Translations under genes and position numbers: made by a program | Shown here: positions 46,743 to 58,189 of the stretch, piece by piece | How the letters are laid out: every line of letters starts with the position of its first letter | Position numbering within the stretch: position 1 is the first letter of the stretch | The notes under the pieces: model-generated | The model's database searches: none | Told to the model about the DNA's origin: nothing | What the model saw: only the letters and a program-made list of their open reading frames with translations | From: Aquanectria penicillioides | Taxonomy: Eukaryota > Ascomycota > Sordariomycetes > Hypocreales > Nectriaceae | Length of the DNA stretch: 64,000 nt | NCBI GenBank assembly: GCA_003415625.1 | Contig: PYIU01000002.1 | Span: 7,254,001-7,318,000, forward strand | Direction of reading: 5' to 3'

Positions 46743-49206
46743 CTAATTTTCGTTGAATCCAACATCGTCTCGGCCAAAATACAAATCTTCGGACAATCCA
46801 ACACCCGTTCCAGCATCCATCGAAAAGTAAGGACCCGGATTAGCTATTGACACATCCAATTGGTCCATTCCGTCAAAATTGAGCTGGCCCAGATTGGGGA
46901 CCATCTGGATGTTAGACAACTCAGAATGATTCGGCTCTGCAGGAGGCTGCTGCTGAATCATTGTCAAGAGCTTCTGGAGCCCGACGAGAGCAGCTCGAAC
47001 GTCTGGATCGGTGATGAGCATGTTCAATATTGACAAAGCTGCTGATATTGCCCCATGGGCGACTTCTTGGAAGGTTGGTGGAACAGGGGAATCCTTGAGC
47101 CCACGGAAGAAGACATGGGAGAAGAGATATAATCTGGCAAATTGAAAGTGAAATAGCGCGCTTTTGCGGGGGAAAGCCCCAAAGTTCTCTTGATACTCTG
47201 ATGGAGAAAAGGGTTAGAATTTAGGCCGATGAAAAGTGATGTGGATGCGTACCTGGGAAGGTGGTTGACCAATGTCCGGCCCATTGGTCTAAGAGACGAG
47301 AGAAGCGATTAATTGCACGAGGAACACGATGGGAATGGGCTCTCCTGTATTAGCACCGAATAGCTCACGAACTTTGTATATGATCATGAGCAGGGCTATC
47401 TGACTAACAAGTCATTGGTCGCCAACTGTGATGGTCGTGGTGCTGATGAGCGTTTGCCACTTTTGAATGGCAAAGTCCTCTCTTGTTTCGCGCTGCCGGC
47501 CATACAGGGTTGATAGGTGCTGGTCGCAGATGTAGATGAGGTACCAGACTCGGACAGAGTCAGCGGCATCTTCGCTGTTTTCCGTCGACAGCTTGTGGAA
47601 GTGTGTGCAGATATTCAGCGTCGCCGCTTGTCGGGATGCAACTCCTGCGAGCATCCACGAGGCATCATTGAGCCAGTATGAAGCCACGCAGAGAGCCCGC
47701 AAGTGGCCCCTGTCGATTTGGCGGTCAAAAGGCGATTCCGTCATGAGCCTACGGAACTCGCGATTGCAAACGAGATAGATGTTGTTGCTTTGCGGATCGT
47801 GCATCGCCGCGAACGTGAGAATTGGGCTTTTCTGTCGCAGAACTGCTAGCGACCCGTACCGAGCACCACACCATACATATAGTGGTCTAGACGATTTGTG
47901 TAGAGACAGAACAGGCGCTCCGCATCTTCTAGAGGGAGCAAACTCTGTGCGATGGAGTCGCCTAATGTTCCTTGTGCAGTCGGCTGATCTGGGCGAGATT
48001 CGTCACCTGCACCTGGCGATCTCAGCGCCCTCAGCTTAGTGATGTGGTAGACGGACTGAATGGGGACCCTGGGGAGATCGCGATCATCCTCTGGGGATAG
48101 CTTTGGGGAATTGTCACATGATGGCCCGGCCTCGTCAGGGAAATTAGAGTCATTTTGGTCACCGGATACTGGCGTGTGTGCGACATATCTAAGGCTTTGC
48201 AGCGGGCCTAGGCCTGCAAGGTTCAAGGTTCTGAGGATATGCTGAGCGCTTGAGCAGACCATTTCAAAATCTTGAATCAATGCATCGGTTTTGCTGTCAA
48301 GATTGAGTCAACTATTGAACTATGAATAATTAATGTTGGAATACCCACGGAATTCGCTTATCAATCAAGGTTTACAGACTCTTGTTTAAGACACAGGAAA
48401 GCCCCTTTTCAACACAACGGCGACACGGAGGGCCAGTGCCTCCATCCAGCATCGAACCTGACCAAGACATATTAGAGAGAATCATCCAGCCAAGGCTTGG
48501 AATATAATCATACCTCTTGCTTTCTGCATGTTACACACGCCTTGACCTTGTGGGATATCACTACGGGAAGTTGGTATTGGTCGACATCGCTATTCACCGG
48601 CTCATTGGCTGCGCCGTTGGAGACCGAGGCAGATACTGCAACAGTCGACGATGCATGCGGCTGCTGTGATGCTGAGAAGCTCGTGAACCGGGGAGGAGAC
48701 GGAGGAAGTGGGCTCCCGGTGCCTCCTCCGAGATCTGCTTCCGTCCAAGTACGTTTGGACTTTGATTCGTTGCCGCGGCGGGATGCAGCTTTGAAGACGA
48801 TTACGGGCTTTTTGGAGAAGCTCTGCTGAGATAGAGAGTTGCGGGGTGAGCCTATCACACATGAGCACACATGAGCACACAGAGGGAGAGACAAGCTGGG
48901 GTAATTAGATTGTGCTTGCAATTGGCAACGGTGGCGGATCCACCGGGACGGTGTCTGACTCGCCAGTTGAGTTGGTCCGGTGGGCAGGGAAGCTCCAAAA
49001 CCAGGCCTCATGTTGCGTGTTGGGCGCGTTGGGGTCATTATCTCCGGCCTTGGCAAATGTAGCGTTGCGTTGGAACAAGAAAGACTGAACTGAACTGTCC
49101 ACTGTGCCACTGAGATCACGTCAGAAGCTCCACAGCCGTTTCTCTGGGTCGATGTGTTGGAGTTGGATGTGGATCGCCGCCACGAAGCGCGGGAAAAAAA
49201 GGACAT
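46743..49206 (-). pseudogene. Disabled Zn2Cys6 transcription factor gene
   Basis: The remains of a fungal binuclear-cluster regulator. Its 5' part encodes a Ser/Thr-rich N terminus and the first half of the cluster (VKACVTCRKQE, intron, VRC). The second half (DGGTGPPCRRCVEKGLSC) is in another frame, so a one-base lesion sits at about 48448-48452. Downstream, DALIQDFEMVCSSAQHILRT and LPLEDAERLFCLYTNRLDHY are intact, then a second frameshift falls at about 47851-47862 before SLAVLRQKSPILTF. A TGA stop at 47412-47414 interrupts GDQ/LVSQIALLMI. A third frameshift lies at about 47328-47342 before RAINRFSRLLDQWAGHW. The last exons (to 46743) read cleanly. Four independent lesions argue for a true pseudogene. 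The start is uncertain (an in-frame ATG is at 49206). Confidence 0.85.
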
Positions 49207-49338
49207 TGGAAGTTGCTATTTATGACTTTGAGATTCGGAAAGTAGTCCTCACCAAATAGTAAATTCATGATGACTAGACTAACCTCGTTGCTGGTACAAA
49301 ATGTGAGCTATCCGCTATTTCCTGTAGACAACACAAAA

Positions 49339-50967
49339 CTAGACCACCTCTTTCTTCAGGTCTGGATCCTCACTGAAAACCTCAATCTTGTATGTGCTAA
49401 ACTTGCGAGCAGACACGCCCTTGGCAAAGAGCAAATCAAGTTCCTCGTACGTGCGGTCCTTGGTCTCGGGCAGTCGAAAGTACGACCAGACAAAGATGAC
49501 AAAGGCTGTGCTGCCCCAGACAAAACCCGTGTATCCCTTGAGGTTCCATTTCGTAGGGTTCATGAAATATGGCTGCAAAACTCCCGCAATGACTCCCACA
49601 ACGGCGTAGGCGTTGCGCGCCAGGCAAATCGTCTTCTGGCGGAGCCGCGTCGAGCCCAGTTCTGCCGGTAAGGCCCAGCCAAGCTGTCCGGCCGAGAGCT
49701 GGAAGACAAAGGTCCATACAAGCGTCAAGACGGCCTGCGTCATGGCGACACTGTCATTGCTGGTCCGCGCATTGAGTCCACCGATCAAATACAGGATGAC
49801 GCCCATGGCGAACATGCCCCAGACATACGCGGTGCGGCGGCCGATATAGGGCATGACAAAGATCCAAGAAATGATGGTTGCAAACAGAGCCATGCCATTT
49901 CCACCCACGTTGAGACGGTACGTCTGATCCGTGCTCAAGCCAATTTGCTGGAAGAAATATGTCGAGTTGTAGGCGAAGCTCAGACCAGACAGAATTTGGC
50001 CTGCAAACACAACGCAGGCAATCTCGGTTCGGCGAAGCTCGAAGCCTCTGAAGCAGTCCCAGTAAGACGTTCCAACGGAGAGTCTTTCCTCGAGGTCGTT
50101 TGTGTAGATGATCAAGCCCAATGCGTCTCGAATCTCTGCATCGGTGGCCTTGGGTCGCAGCCTCCTCAATGACTTTTCCGCATCCGTGTATCGACTCTGG
50201 CGAACAAGGTGCCACGGCGTATCAGGCGCGAAGTAAATGATAGGGAGCAGCACGGCGGGCCAGAACCATTGGATGGCAAATGGAACTCGGTAGGACCACT
50301 CTGTCGGGTTGTTCACCAAACCAGCCATGACACCAGCCGAGATGAGCTGGCCGATGATGAAGCACATGTTGGTCCAGCTGGTCATGTAAACTCTCAGCGA
50401 CATTGGAAGCACCTCTGAGGCATAGGCCGGGGCCGTGGTAGCAAAGATACCCCAGGGAAAACCACAGAGGATTTCGCCAACTACAAGCACCGTGGTGTTG
50501 GGGGCAAAGAAGACGATGAAGATGAAGGCGCTCAGAGCGACTAGGGAGCCGAGCAGCACGCGCACATGTCCAAATTTGGCAACGAGGTAGCCATTCAGCA
50601 ACGTGCCGAAGAAGGATCCAACTCCTGACGAATTGCCAAGCCCAGCCTGCCAAGGCGCTGTAAGTTGGTAATTATCCGTTGCTTCATTGTAATGGCCATA
50701 TTTCTTGGCAAATCCTGGATAGGCGTAGAAGTTGCTTAGCAGATTGGTGTCGTAGCCCTCCATCACGACACACATGGAAATGATGAGGCACCAAAATAGG
50801 GTCCATGGATATTTCCGAATTGCCTGCAGCGGCGGCAAGCTGTGCTCATCTTCAGCACCTTGCTTGGCTTGCTGGATGGTTTCATGAGCGACAGACGGCT
50901 TTGCTACCGATTCGGCGTCCAGATCTTCTGGATGGGCCGTGATATGGGACACAGTTGGTTTTTCCAT
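49339..50967 (-). CDS. MFS alpha-glycoside (maltose/alpha-galactoside-type) permease
   Basis: A 542-aa, single-exon proton symporter of the SP family, alpha-glucoside (MAL) subgroup, located in the plasma membrane. It has the MAL-type N terminus leading into YPWTLFWCLIISMCVVMEGYD, LLNGYLVAKFGHVRVLLG (loop 2-3), CGFPWGIFATTAPAYASEVLP, PDTPWHLVRQSRYTDAEKSL after helix 6, and LPETKDRTYEELDLLFAKGV at the end. The start is ATG at 50965-50967. It is divergent from a Zn2Cys6 regulator (51956) and near a cytosolic GH36 alpha-galactosidase (54018-56332). Its substrate is therefore more likely melibiose, raffinose or galactinol than maltose (inference from context). Confidence 0.93.
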   Translation of the reverse strand: MEKPTVSHITAHPEDLDAESVAKPSVAHETIQQAKQGAEDEHSLPPLQAIRKYPWTLFWCLIISMCVVMEGYDTNLLSNFYAYPGFAKKYGHYNEATDNYQLTAPWQAGLGNSSGVGSFFGTLLNGYLVAKFGHVRVLLGSLVALSAFIFIVFFAPNTTVLVVGEILCGFPWGIFATTAPAYASEVLPMSLRVYMTSWTNMCFIIGQLISAGVMAGLVNNPTEWSYRVPFAIQWFWPAVLLPIIYFAPDTPWHLVRQSRYTDAEKSLRRLRPKATDAEIRDALGLIIYTNDLEERLSVGTSYWDCFRGFELRRTEIACVVFAGQILSGLSFAYNSTYFFQQIGLSTDQTYRLNVGGNGMALFATIISWIFVMPYIGRRTAYVWGMFAMGVILYLIGGLNARTSNDSVAMTQAVLTLVWTFVFQLSAGQLGWALPAELGSTRLRQKTICLARNAYAVVGVIAGVLQPYFMNPTKWNLKGYTGFVWGSTAFVIFVWSYFRLPETKDRTYEELDLLFAKGVSARKFSTYKIEVFSEDPDLKKEVV

Positions 50968-51955
50968 TGCTTTGAGGCGCCGTGCCGCTGTTCACGTAGA
51001 CAACCCACAACAGGAATGGGTTGAGGAGAGTAATTAGATGGAGAAGAAGAAGTATGCAATTGTAGTCTGAAGAGCAGGCGACGTGCCAAGAAGATCTCAA
51101 GACCTGTCCTGTCGCCGTGATGATATCCCAAGTCTGGGCATTATATAGACGCTTGGGGGTGGCCGCAAAACCCATCTTCTCCACGAGATGGTGTGATGCA
51201 TCTGGGGAAAATGCGGAGGCGAGTGGGCAAACTTGTTCTCGAGGTCCGATTATTACCCCATTGAGTTAAAGCCCGGCCGCCAAGCCTTTCGTATGCTTTC
51301 TCCGAACTACTCGCCGAATGGTGGGTTGGCCAGGCCCGAACGAATACTACGTCGAGTGTTGTCTGGCGCTTTGTTATTGGAGTGGTTGGGCAGAGACTGT
51401 CGTAACGCTCCTCAAGAGGCAACTACCTCGTCATTCATGTGTTCTTTGCCCGTGTTCATGCGACGCTTTAAGCTTTGCCGTCGGTGTGAGCACGGATGTT
51501 TGTCCTAGACGAGGCCAAAGCCACCAGGTTCTGTGGATGCCGGGACGGGACTTGTCGAGACGCGAAAAGAATGGCGAGCCCATGTCTGAAGGCTATGTAA
51601 GTGCGAATCAACGCAAGGTACCGCGTCGATGGCCCTGTTTACCACGTCGGCCACAGTCTCGACTCCCTCCTGTGCATAGCAGACCATAATATTGCGACGT
51701 TGCAAACCACAGTCCAACAACACCATCCATCAAACCACTGAACTAACACGAATTATTAGCCTCAGCATGAGCCCCACACCCCCCCTAGACCAACGGGTAA
51801 TTGAATTGCTCCTCTTCTGCCCCTCTTCTTTGAACGTGCGTGCGCGTGTCCCTTTGTACGTACTCTAGGGAAGCTCACGAGTTTGTTGCCCCCTCACTCA
51901 GAACACTTGCCTTGCCTTCATATATATTCCCATATCCACCTTCACTCTTATCGCC
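50968..51955. promoter_or_regulatory. Divergent promoter of permease and Zn2Cys6 regulator
   Basis: A 988-bp region between divergent ATGs. A TATATA element lies at about 51920-51925, some 30 bases before the regulator's ATG, and another TATA-like element at about 51140 serves the permease side. A direct pair of CGG triplets on the minus strand (CGG-N9-CGG, 51302-51316) is a weak candidate binuclear-cluster site. No gene is seen. Confidence 0.45.
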
Positions 51956-53909
51956 ATGGCGGGCGACCGACAGCAACCCCAGCAAGCGTGCGACAACTGC
52001 CGCTCTCGTAAAATTAAATGCGACCGCGGCTCGCCCTGCAGCACCTGCGTCAGCACCTCGTTGCCATGCCGCTACTTGCATGTGATCCGTCGCAAAGGCC
52101 CAAAGCGAGGAATCGGCCGGCGGCTGTCGCAGCTGCGGCAGGGCCTGACAGAGTTGGACAAAGATCGCTTTGAAGTTGTCACCGTGAATAAGCTGCCGAG
52201 TTTTACCGCTGCTGCTAGTATCGCAGGTAGCGAAGAGCAATGTCCAAGCCAGGTTGCAGAGCGCTGCCCATTTCCACCGTTTCGCACCAACAGTATATCG
52301 GACGACTCTATCTTCCAACCTGAACTTATCAGCCGATCCACTTCTACGCCAGATAGTCTATCAACGGACGCAGAAACTCAGAATCAGCAGCTGGCTGCAT
52401 CGCTCGTTTCTCATGTCCGAGTCTTTATGAAATACATGTTCCCTATAATGCCGGCCGTGGACGGGGACGAGCTGCTCGCCGATGCCGCTCGGGTCAACGA
52501 ACTCCCCCCATCCCGCTATTCGCTCATCATCGCATTGTGCGCCGCAACTAGGATCCAGCTCAAACTTGACGACATAGAAAATAGCATGGGAGATGGACTG
52601 GGTGCAGACATACCCCTGGAGCCACTGCTGACAGGCCGCATGCTGCTAGGCATTGCCGAGGATTCCCTTCGGCAGTTCAACGTACTGGATGATTGTACCA
52701 TGGACTCCATATTAAGCTCCTTTTTCATATTTGCAGCATACGGAAACTTGGACAATGCTCGTCACGCCTGGTTTTATTTGAACCAGAGTATGACACTGGC
52801 TCAGTCCCTCAACCTTACTTGCGATGCTGGGTATCTCGACCTATCAGAAAGCGAGCGCGAGACAAGACGGCGGGTGTTTTGGCTTTTGTTTGTAACTGAA
52901 AGGTGACCCAAGGATTCCATGCATCTCCCGTCTGCGTACACGCCTTGCTCATTCCACCTAGAACCTTCGCGCTACAACACCGACGGCCAGTGATGCTTCG
53001 AGGACGCGTCACAAAGCCACAAGTCGTAGATTCCGATTGCCCAGTCGTCATGCACGACTTTCTCAACCATATTCGACTATTCGACTTACTACCTTGTTCT
53101 CTGTATGAATGGCATCCTCAAAGCGAAGGATGCGAGTCCGAGGAGATTTCTCTCGCTCATCAGATCAATGTCAAACTCAGCAGCATCCATCCACACAATT
53201 CTGTCATTGAAAGCCAACGATTTGACACGCTTCTTACGCAACAATGGCTTCGAGTTTCGATGTGGCGGCTGACATTTGGTACAAAGCCATCTTCTGCATA
53301 CAGTGGCAGGTTGTTGTTACCGTTTGGTTTGCCTGTTGATGCAGGCAAAGCAGTGATGCAAAGCCTGAACTCGGTGGATCAAGCATCCAAGGATTGTCAC
53401 GGAATTTCAGTGGTAAGCCAAATTTACTTATTCAGATGGAAAGAATTGGCTTTGGATTGATGCTAATAAATTCATAGGAGCAGAAGCTTTTCGACATTGG
53501 AGTAAGCCTTGCCGATAGCGCCCTGCTATCCAACTCTGGCTACTCGTCGTTCGAAATAGGACCCAGAGACCTACTCTGTGCCGTAGTTAAAGCACTATCC
53601 AAGATCAGAGGGAGCCAATCGCATTTACTACCGAAGTTGTTGAAGCATTCTGAGGATATCCTGGGCTGTGGGGACCCAAACGCTCATATTGATACACCAT
53701 GGACAATATGCCAGGACACCATAAATATCGATGAATTTCTTGTCAACGGTGATCAATCAAGGAACATGGATGACTCGATGCATGAGGCTGGCTGGGAGTT
53801 GTCGAACGATTCAGTATTCATGGACGCCAACAGCTCTTGTCTCCCTCCCGTTTGCGACGGTCTACTCACCGAGGATGAACAACCTAATCATGAGCCTGGG
53901 TTTATGTAA
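51956..53909 (+). CDS. Zn2Cys6 transcription factor, MalR/AmyR-like sugar regulator candidate
   Basis: A nuclear regulator of 609 aa from three exons: 51956-52902, 52962-53412 and 53478-53909 (phases agree). The binuclear cluster occupies residues 12-38 with C12, C15, C22, C28, C31, C38 in standard spacing and a basic linker (RRKGPKRGIGRRLSQLR). The middle region is a fungal-specific transcription factor domain with LIIALCAATRIQL, FFIFAAYGNLDNARHAWFYL and ETRRRVFWLLFVTERTFAL, the last being the conserved block of the domain, completed across intron 1. The C terminus is acidic. The position between an alpha-glycoside permease and an alpha-galactosidase makes it the probable local activator (inference). 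Confidence 0.92.
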
Positions 53910-54017
53910 TAACGCACTGTATTGAATATGAAGGAATGAATTAAAAGTTCAAATTTTACTCAAGCCCGTCTTGGTCGTCTTGTCGAGCACCACTCGTTGC
54001 GTTTTCTCACCACCACC
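53910..54017. terminator. Convergent 3' ends of regulator and alpha-galactosidase
   Basis: Only 108 bp separate the two stop codons, so the 3' UTRs must overlap or be very short. Confidence 0.4.
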
Positions 54018-56332
54018 TCACTGTTTTTCGATAAACACAAGTCTGCTGTCGTAGTCGCCTCTGAACCAATACTGAACCCCACCATTCATCAACGTTGCAC
54101 CTGAAACGGTCTTTTCGCCATCAAGACAGTATTTTGCTTGCGGGTCTAGACCCTGGAGCCGAATGAAAGGAAAGTTGTGACATACAGCTGCTCGTATCTG
54201 GAACACAAACAAAACAGCCTGTTTGCCATCTTCAGAGATGAACAGAGCTGCGGGATAGTTTGATTCACCGGGCAGATTGAGTCGCCACATATCACCTCGA
54301 ATAATAATCGGATTGACCTTCTCCGAGATTGCAATGAGCTCTGGGAGCTGAGCCTTGTCCGCATCTGGTGTCTTGTCGGGGTCCAGCTCTAGCCCGAATG
54401 AGCCACCCATCATGGCGACATGGGCCCGGAATCGAATTGACGTGATTCGGCCATGCACTTCGTTGGGCACTGCGGATACGTGCGCGCCCATGGCCGAAGG
54501 TGGGTAAACCAAAGAGGTTCCGAATTGAATATGAATGCGATCGAGGGCATCCGTGTTGTCTGACGTCCAAATCTGCGGAAAGTATTGCAAGATGCCTGGA
54601 TCAAAGCGACCACCTCCAGAAGCACATCCCTCCCAAAGCACGTCTGGGAAGCTTGTGGTTAACTCGTCAAAAACCTGATACAGCCCTAGCATGTAGGCGT
54701 GATGAGTGTGCGGGAACGGAGTCTCGTGCATTCCTCTGTTATTATCCCACTTAACGTAGCTGACTGGTACGGTTTGAAGAATGTTGGATATAGAGTCAAT
54801 GACAAATCTCTGGACCTGGGGTAGGGCCAAATTGAGCACGAGTTGCTGTCGAGTTTCACTGAGAGGGTGATCGCCAGCGTGCAAAACCCAGTCGGGATGC
54901 TCGTCGAACAATGAAGACTTGCGACTGATCATTTCAGGTTCAAACCAAAGACCAAACTTCAAATTTTCTTCTGAATTTGCGGCTTTGAGGTCAAGCACCT
55001 TGTTTGCAAGAGGTTTCAAGCCGTTTGGAAATCGTTGCGGGTTTACCTCCCAGTCACCCAGACCAGCATTGTCGCTGAGTCGAGGATATTTGACACCGAA
55101 CCAACCATCATCCAGGACAAATAACTTAGCACCAAGCTTAGCGGACTCTTGAGCGAGCTTGTAGATGGTATTCTCATCATAATTGAAGTAGAGGCCTTCC
55201 CAGCTGTTGAGTAAACAGGGTCGTGTCTCGTTGACAAACTTGCTTTTTATGAGATGCTGACGGTAGAGGCGATGAAATTTTCGGGACATTGCCCCGACTC
55301 CGCCGTTTGAGAAGACGGCGACACATTCTGGGGATGTCAAAGACTCGTCCGGTTCCAACGGCCACGACAGTTGATAAGGGTTCATGCCAATCAAGGCACG
55401 CGTTAAGCCCTGTGTGTTCTTCTCGACCTCGACGCTGAATGAGCCTGTGTAGACCAAGGAGAAGCCCCATGCCTCACCGTGCGATTCTGTCGTATCCGGA
55501 GTGACAATGCCGAGAAATGGATTGTGTAGATGAGAGGAATATCCTGTAGTACTCTGGAAGCTATGTTCCCTATCAGTGGCTCTGCTCATGTGTACTTTGT
55601 CGATCTTCAACTCACCCTTGGGTTCCGTAATCCACTTTGCGACGTGTCCGTGTGCACTCTCGCGCCCACTCGCCTTGTAGTTCCAACATTTCGTAGTCTT
55701 GGTCAGGGAAATCGACACAAAAGCTGGCTATTTTCTCCACAGAAATTTGACCCTTCCCTTTGTTCGTAATATTGATGCTCCTAACGATGGCATCATGCTT
55801 GGGGAAGATCGAGTAGGAGAGATTCGCCGCAACAGAACTGTGGCTGTCAAACAAGTGCAGCACAAGGGTCTTGACGTCGGTTTCACTTCCAAAAGTAGAG
55901 GGGAGACCTTGAAGCTTGGGTTTCCCGTCTATGACAGTGTGCGATTGGTATTTGAAGGCACTGACTGTGTAGCCTTGGGCATGTTTGATGTGAACCGCGG
56001 GAGATCTAAAGTCTCCCCTACCTAGATCGGGAAACTCGCGTCTGAAATGGGTCTGTGTCGACCAACCTCCATAACTTCGGAGACCTTGAATGACGGGATC
56101 TTCGGAAACACTTGCCCCAAAGTGATCGGAGATGATGTCGCCAGAGCCTTCATCTACGTGAAATCGGTACGAGACATTCTTCCCGTTCAGTGCAAAGGAA
56201 AGTCCATTAACGACGACGGCTAATAGTCTGAGCGATTAACAAGGGCGTCCGGTCGACACCAAGGATTTTGCTTCCAAGGATGTTCCAGGATGCAGTGAAC
56301 TTACAATTGGATTGTGAAATGGGGTCTGCCAT
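54018..56332 (-). CDS. Alpha-galactosidase, GH36, intracellular type
   Basis: A 724-aa retaining alpha-galactosidase (hydrolyses terminal alpha-1,6-galactose in melibiose, raffinose and related sugars). The exons are 56305-56332, 55616-56219 and 54018-55560, with consistent phases. An N-terminal beta-supersandwich precedes the catalytic barrel. The nucleophile is Asp483 in YVKWDNNRG and the acid/base is Asp545 in WTSDNTDA. Also present are [18 protein letters not shown] and [12 protein letters not shown], which bind the galactose. The length and absence of a signal peptide (MADPISQSN) fit the cytosolic, bacterial-like tetrameric class, not the secreted GH27 or GH36 enzymes. With the permease and regulator nearby it makes a complete uptake-and-hydrolysis unit. 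The alternative, a multi-substrate enzyme also cutting N-acetylgalactosaminides, is less likely from the motif. Confidence 0.95.
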
Positions 56333-58189
56333 CGTGTATTTAAGGAAGTCGAATGAGAGGACAATTGAATAGCGATTGTTGCAACAGCCACCGATTGGCA
56401 GGAAGCCAAGACGAGACAATTAAAAGAGTTGACCGAGTCACAGACACGAGGCGAACCAAGCCATTGGATTATATACGTTATTCGTCTGTCGCGGGTTCGC
56501 ATCTGCACCATTATTTTCCCGACCCGAGCAGAGCACTCAGAATCACCAGTTTCTTGGCACTCTGATTGACGCCCGAACATTTCCCCGCAGAGTTAGACGG
56601 CCCGCTTTCCCGCTGATCATCAGCACACTCTCGCGTTTCACGTGGAAAATGACCCCGGGCGTCTTGGTAATGCGGTATTTCGGCCCAAAGCCGTGAGTTG
56701 CACGAAGTTGTGGTCGAACCGATTGGTTGTTGCGATGCCGTAAGCAAGAGCGGTTGCACGAGACGCATTCAGTAACGGGGGAGAGAGTGAGGGGTGATTG
56801 CTACAACAAATGCGATGAGCTGTATTGTAAGAATCAATATTCCACCCAAAATTAAGATGAACTGACTAGAATCATTTACACTTTTGGGCTTTTCATTGGT
56901 TCCCTTTCGTTCTTTGAAAGAGTTTTGTATCGTAGTGAGGCGAATAGTAAACGTCAAAACGCGACGGGTATCGCCAGGTCAGGTCCAGGGTAGGGACTGT
57001 CCTGGACAATCCCCAATCCGACGCCATGCCTGAAATTGGAAAGGAAAGGGAGATATTTACTTAGATGAAGAGGGGTCTGAAGCCCAAATTTCACCAAATC
57101 CCTTTGATGGTTCCCTCTGCAAGAGACGGAAGCGTGGAGGAAAACCGTTCTTCTAATAACGTCCTCGGACTAATCTTCTACCGGTATATCACCATTGCAT
57201 CCTCTATGCTACACGACCTGTTGCTACGTGCAAATTGAAGACCCTTGTGTGTTCGGCTACCAAAGATAACAAAAGCCCTCTTCATATTTCGGAGCCAATA
57301 GCTACCACCTTGAAAGCAACGGTGACATCGGCGCTGACAACGCTGAAAACATTGACTACGCTTGACAGCAAACGGCTTTAGGTGGGACTGTCAAGTCCAT
57401 CACTACACCCCAGCCACTCATGTATCACATTCTATAGCCTCAATTCTCAACAAATTTGTATTCGCTAGCAGTCAACTCCAACTCACCAACTCAATTCCAG
57501 AATTAAGCTCTGGGCAGCGAAATGAACATCTTTGGGATTGCAATTGTCGATGCCACTCTAAGATGTCTTGGATTGAGCAAGGACGTAGCACGTAAGATGC
57601 AATGGACCGAATCATCCAGCATGTGTCTATAGTCCTCAAGGGCCAGTATACCGCCCTTGACAATCAGCCCAATGACTAATATTGAGGCGACTTACTAATA
57701 TGACGAAAAAGTGCTCAACTAGAAAAAGAAACAATATTTGTGCCTCAAAACAAGTACGGGATTGTTACTCCGCGCCCACCATTTTGGCTTGACTCAATTA
57801 CTTCCCATGTGCACATGGCTCTTGGGGGGTCTTTTGAGCCCGGCATATCCCTATGTCCGGCATAAATGTGGGATAATGATGCAATCCGATCTTGGAAAGG
57901 CGGGGACGTAGAATGTCCTTTATCCCGCTGGCAACTGGCTGGCGCGCCTCGATGACGCAACATGATAGGAAATGATGAGATACGAGACAAAGCCCCGCAA
58001 ACCAACAAGCTAGACTATCTATAAGCCGAGGACCCAGTCACGACATTAGCTAGCAGAATATGTCCTCCTATTTCAACTAAAGCTGCATGCTGGCCCACTC
58101 TTGGCGTAAGTGGGATATTTTGCGCTTTGATGCTGACATATTGATATATATCCGACTCTTCAGCCCATCATGTAATTCAATAACACGAT
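56333..58189. other. Intergenic, about 1.86 kb
   Basis: The left part is the alpha-galactosidase promoter. No coding region is supported in the rest. Confidence 0.5.
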
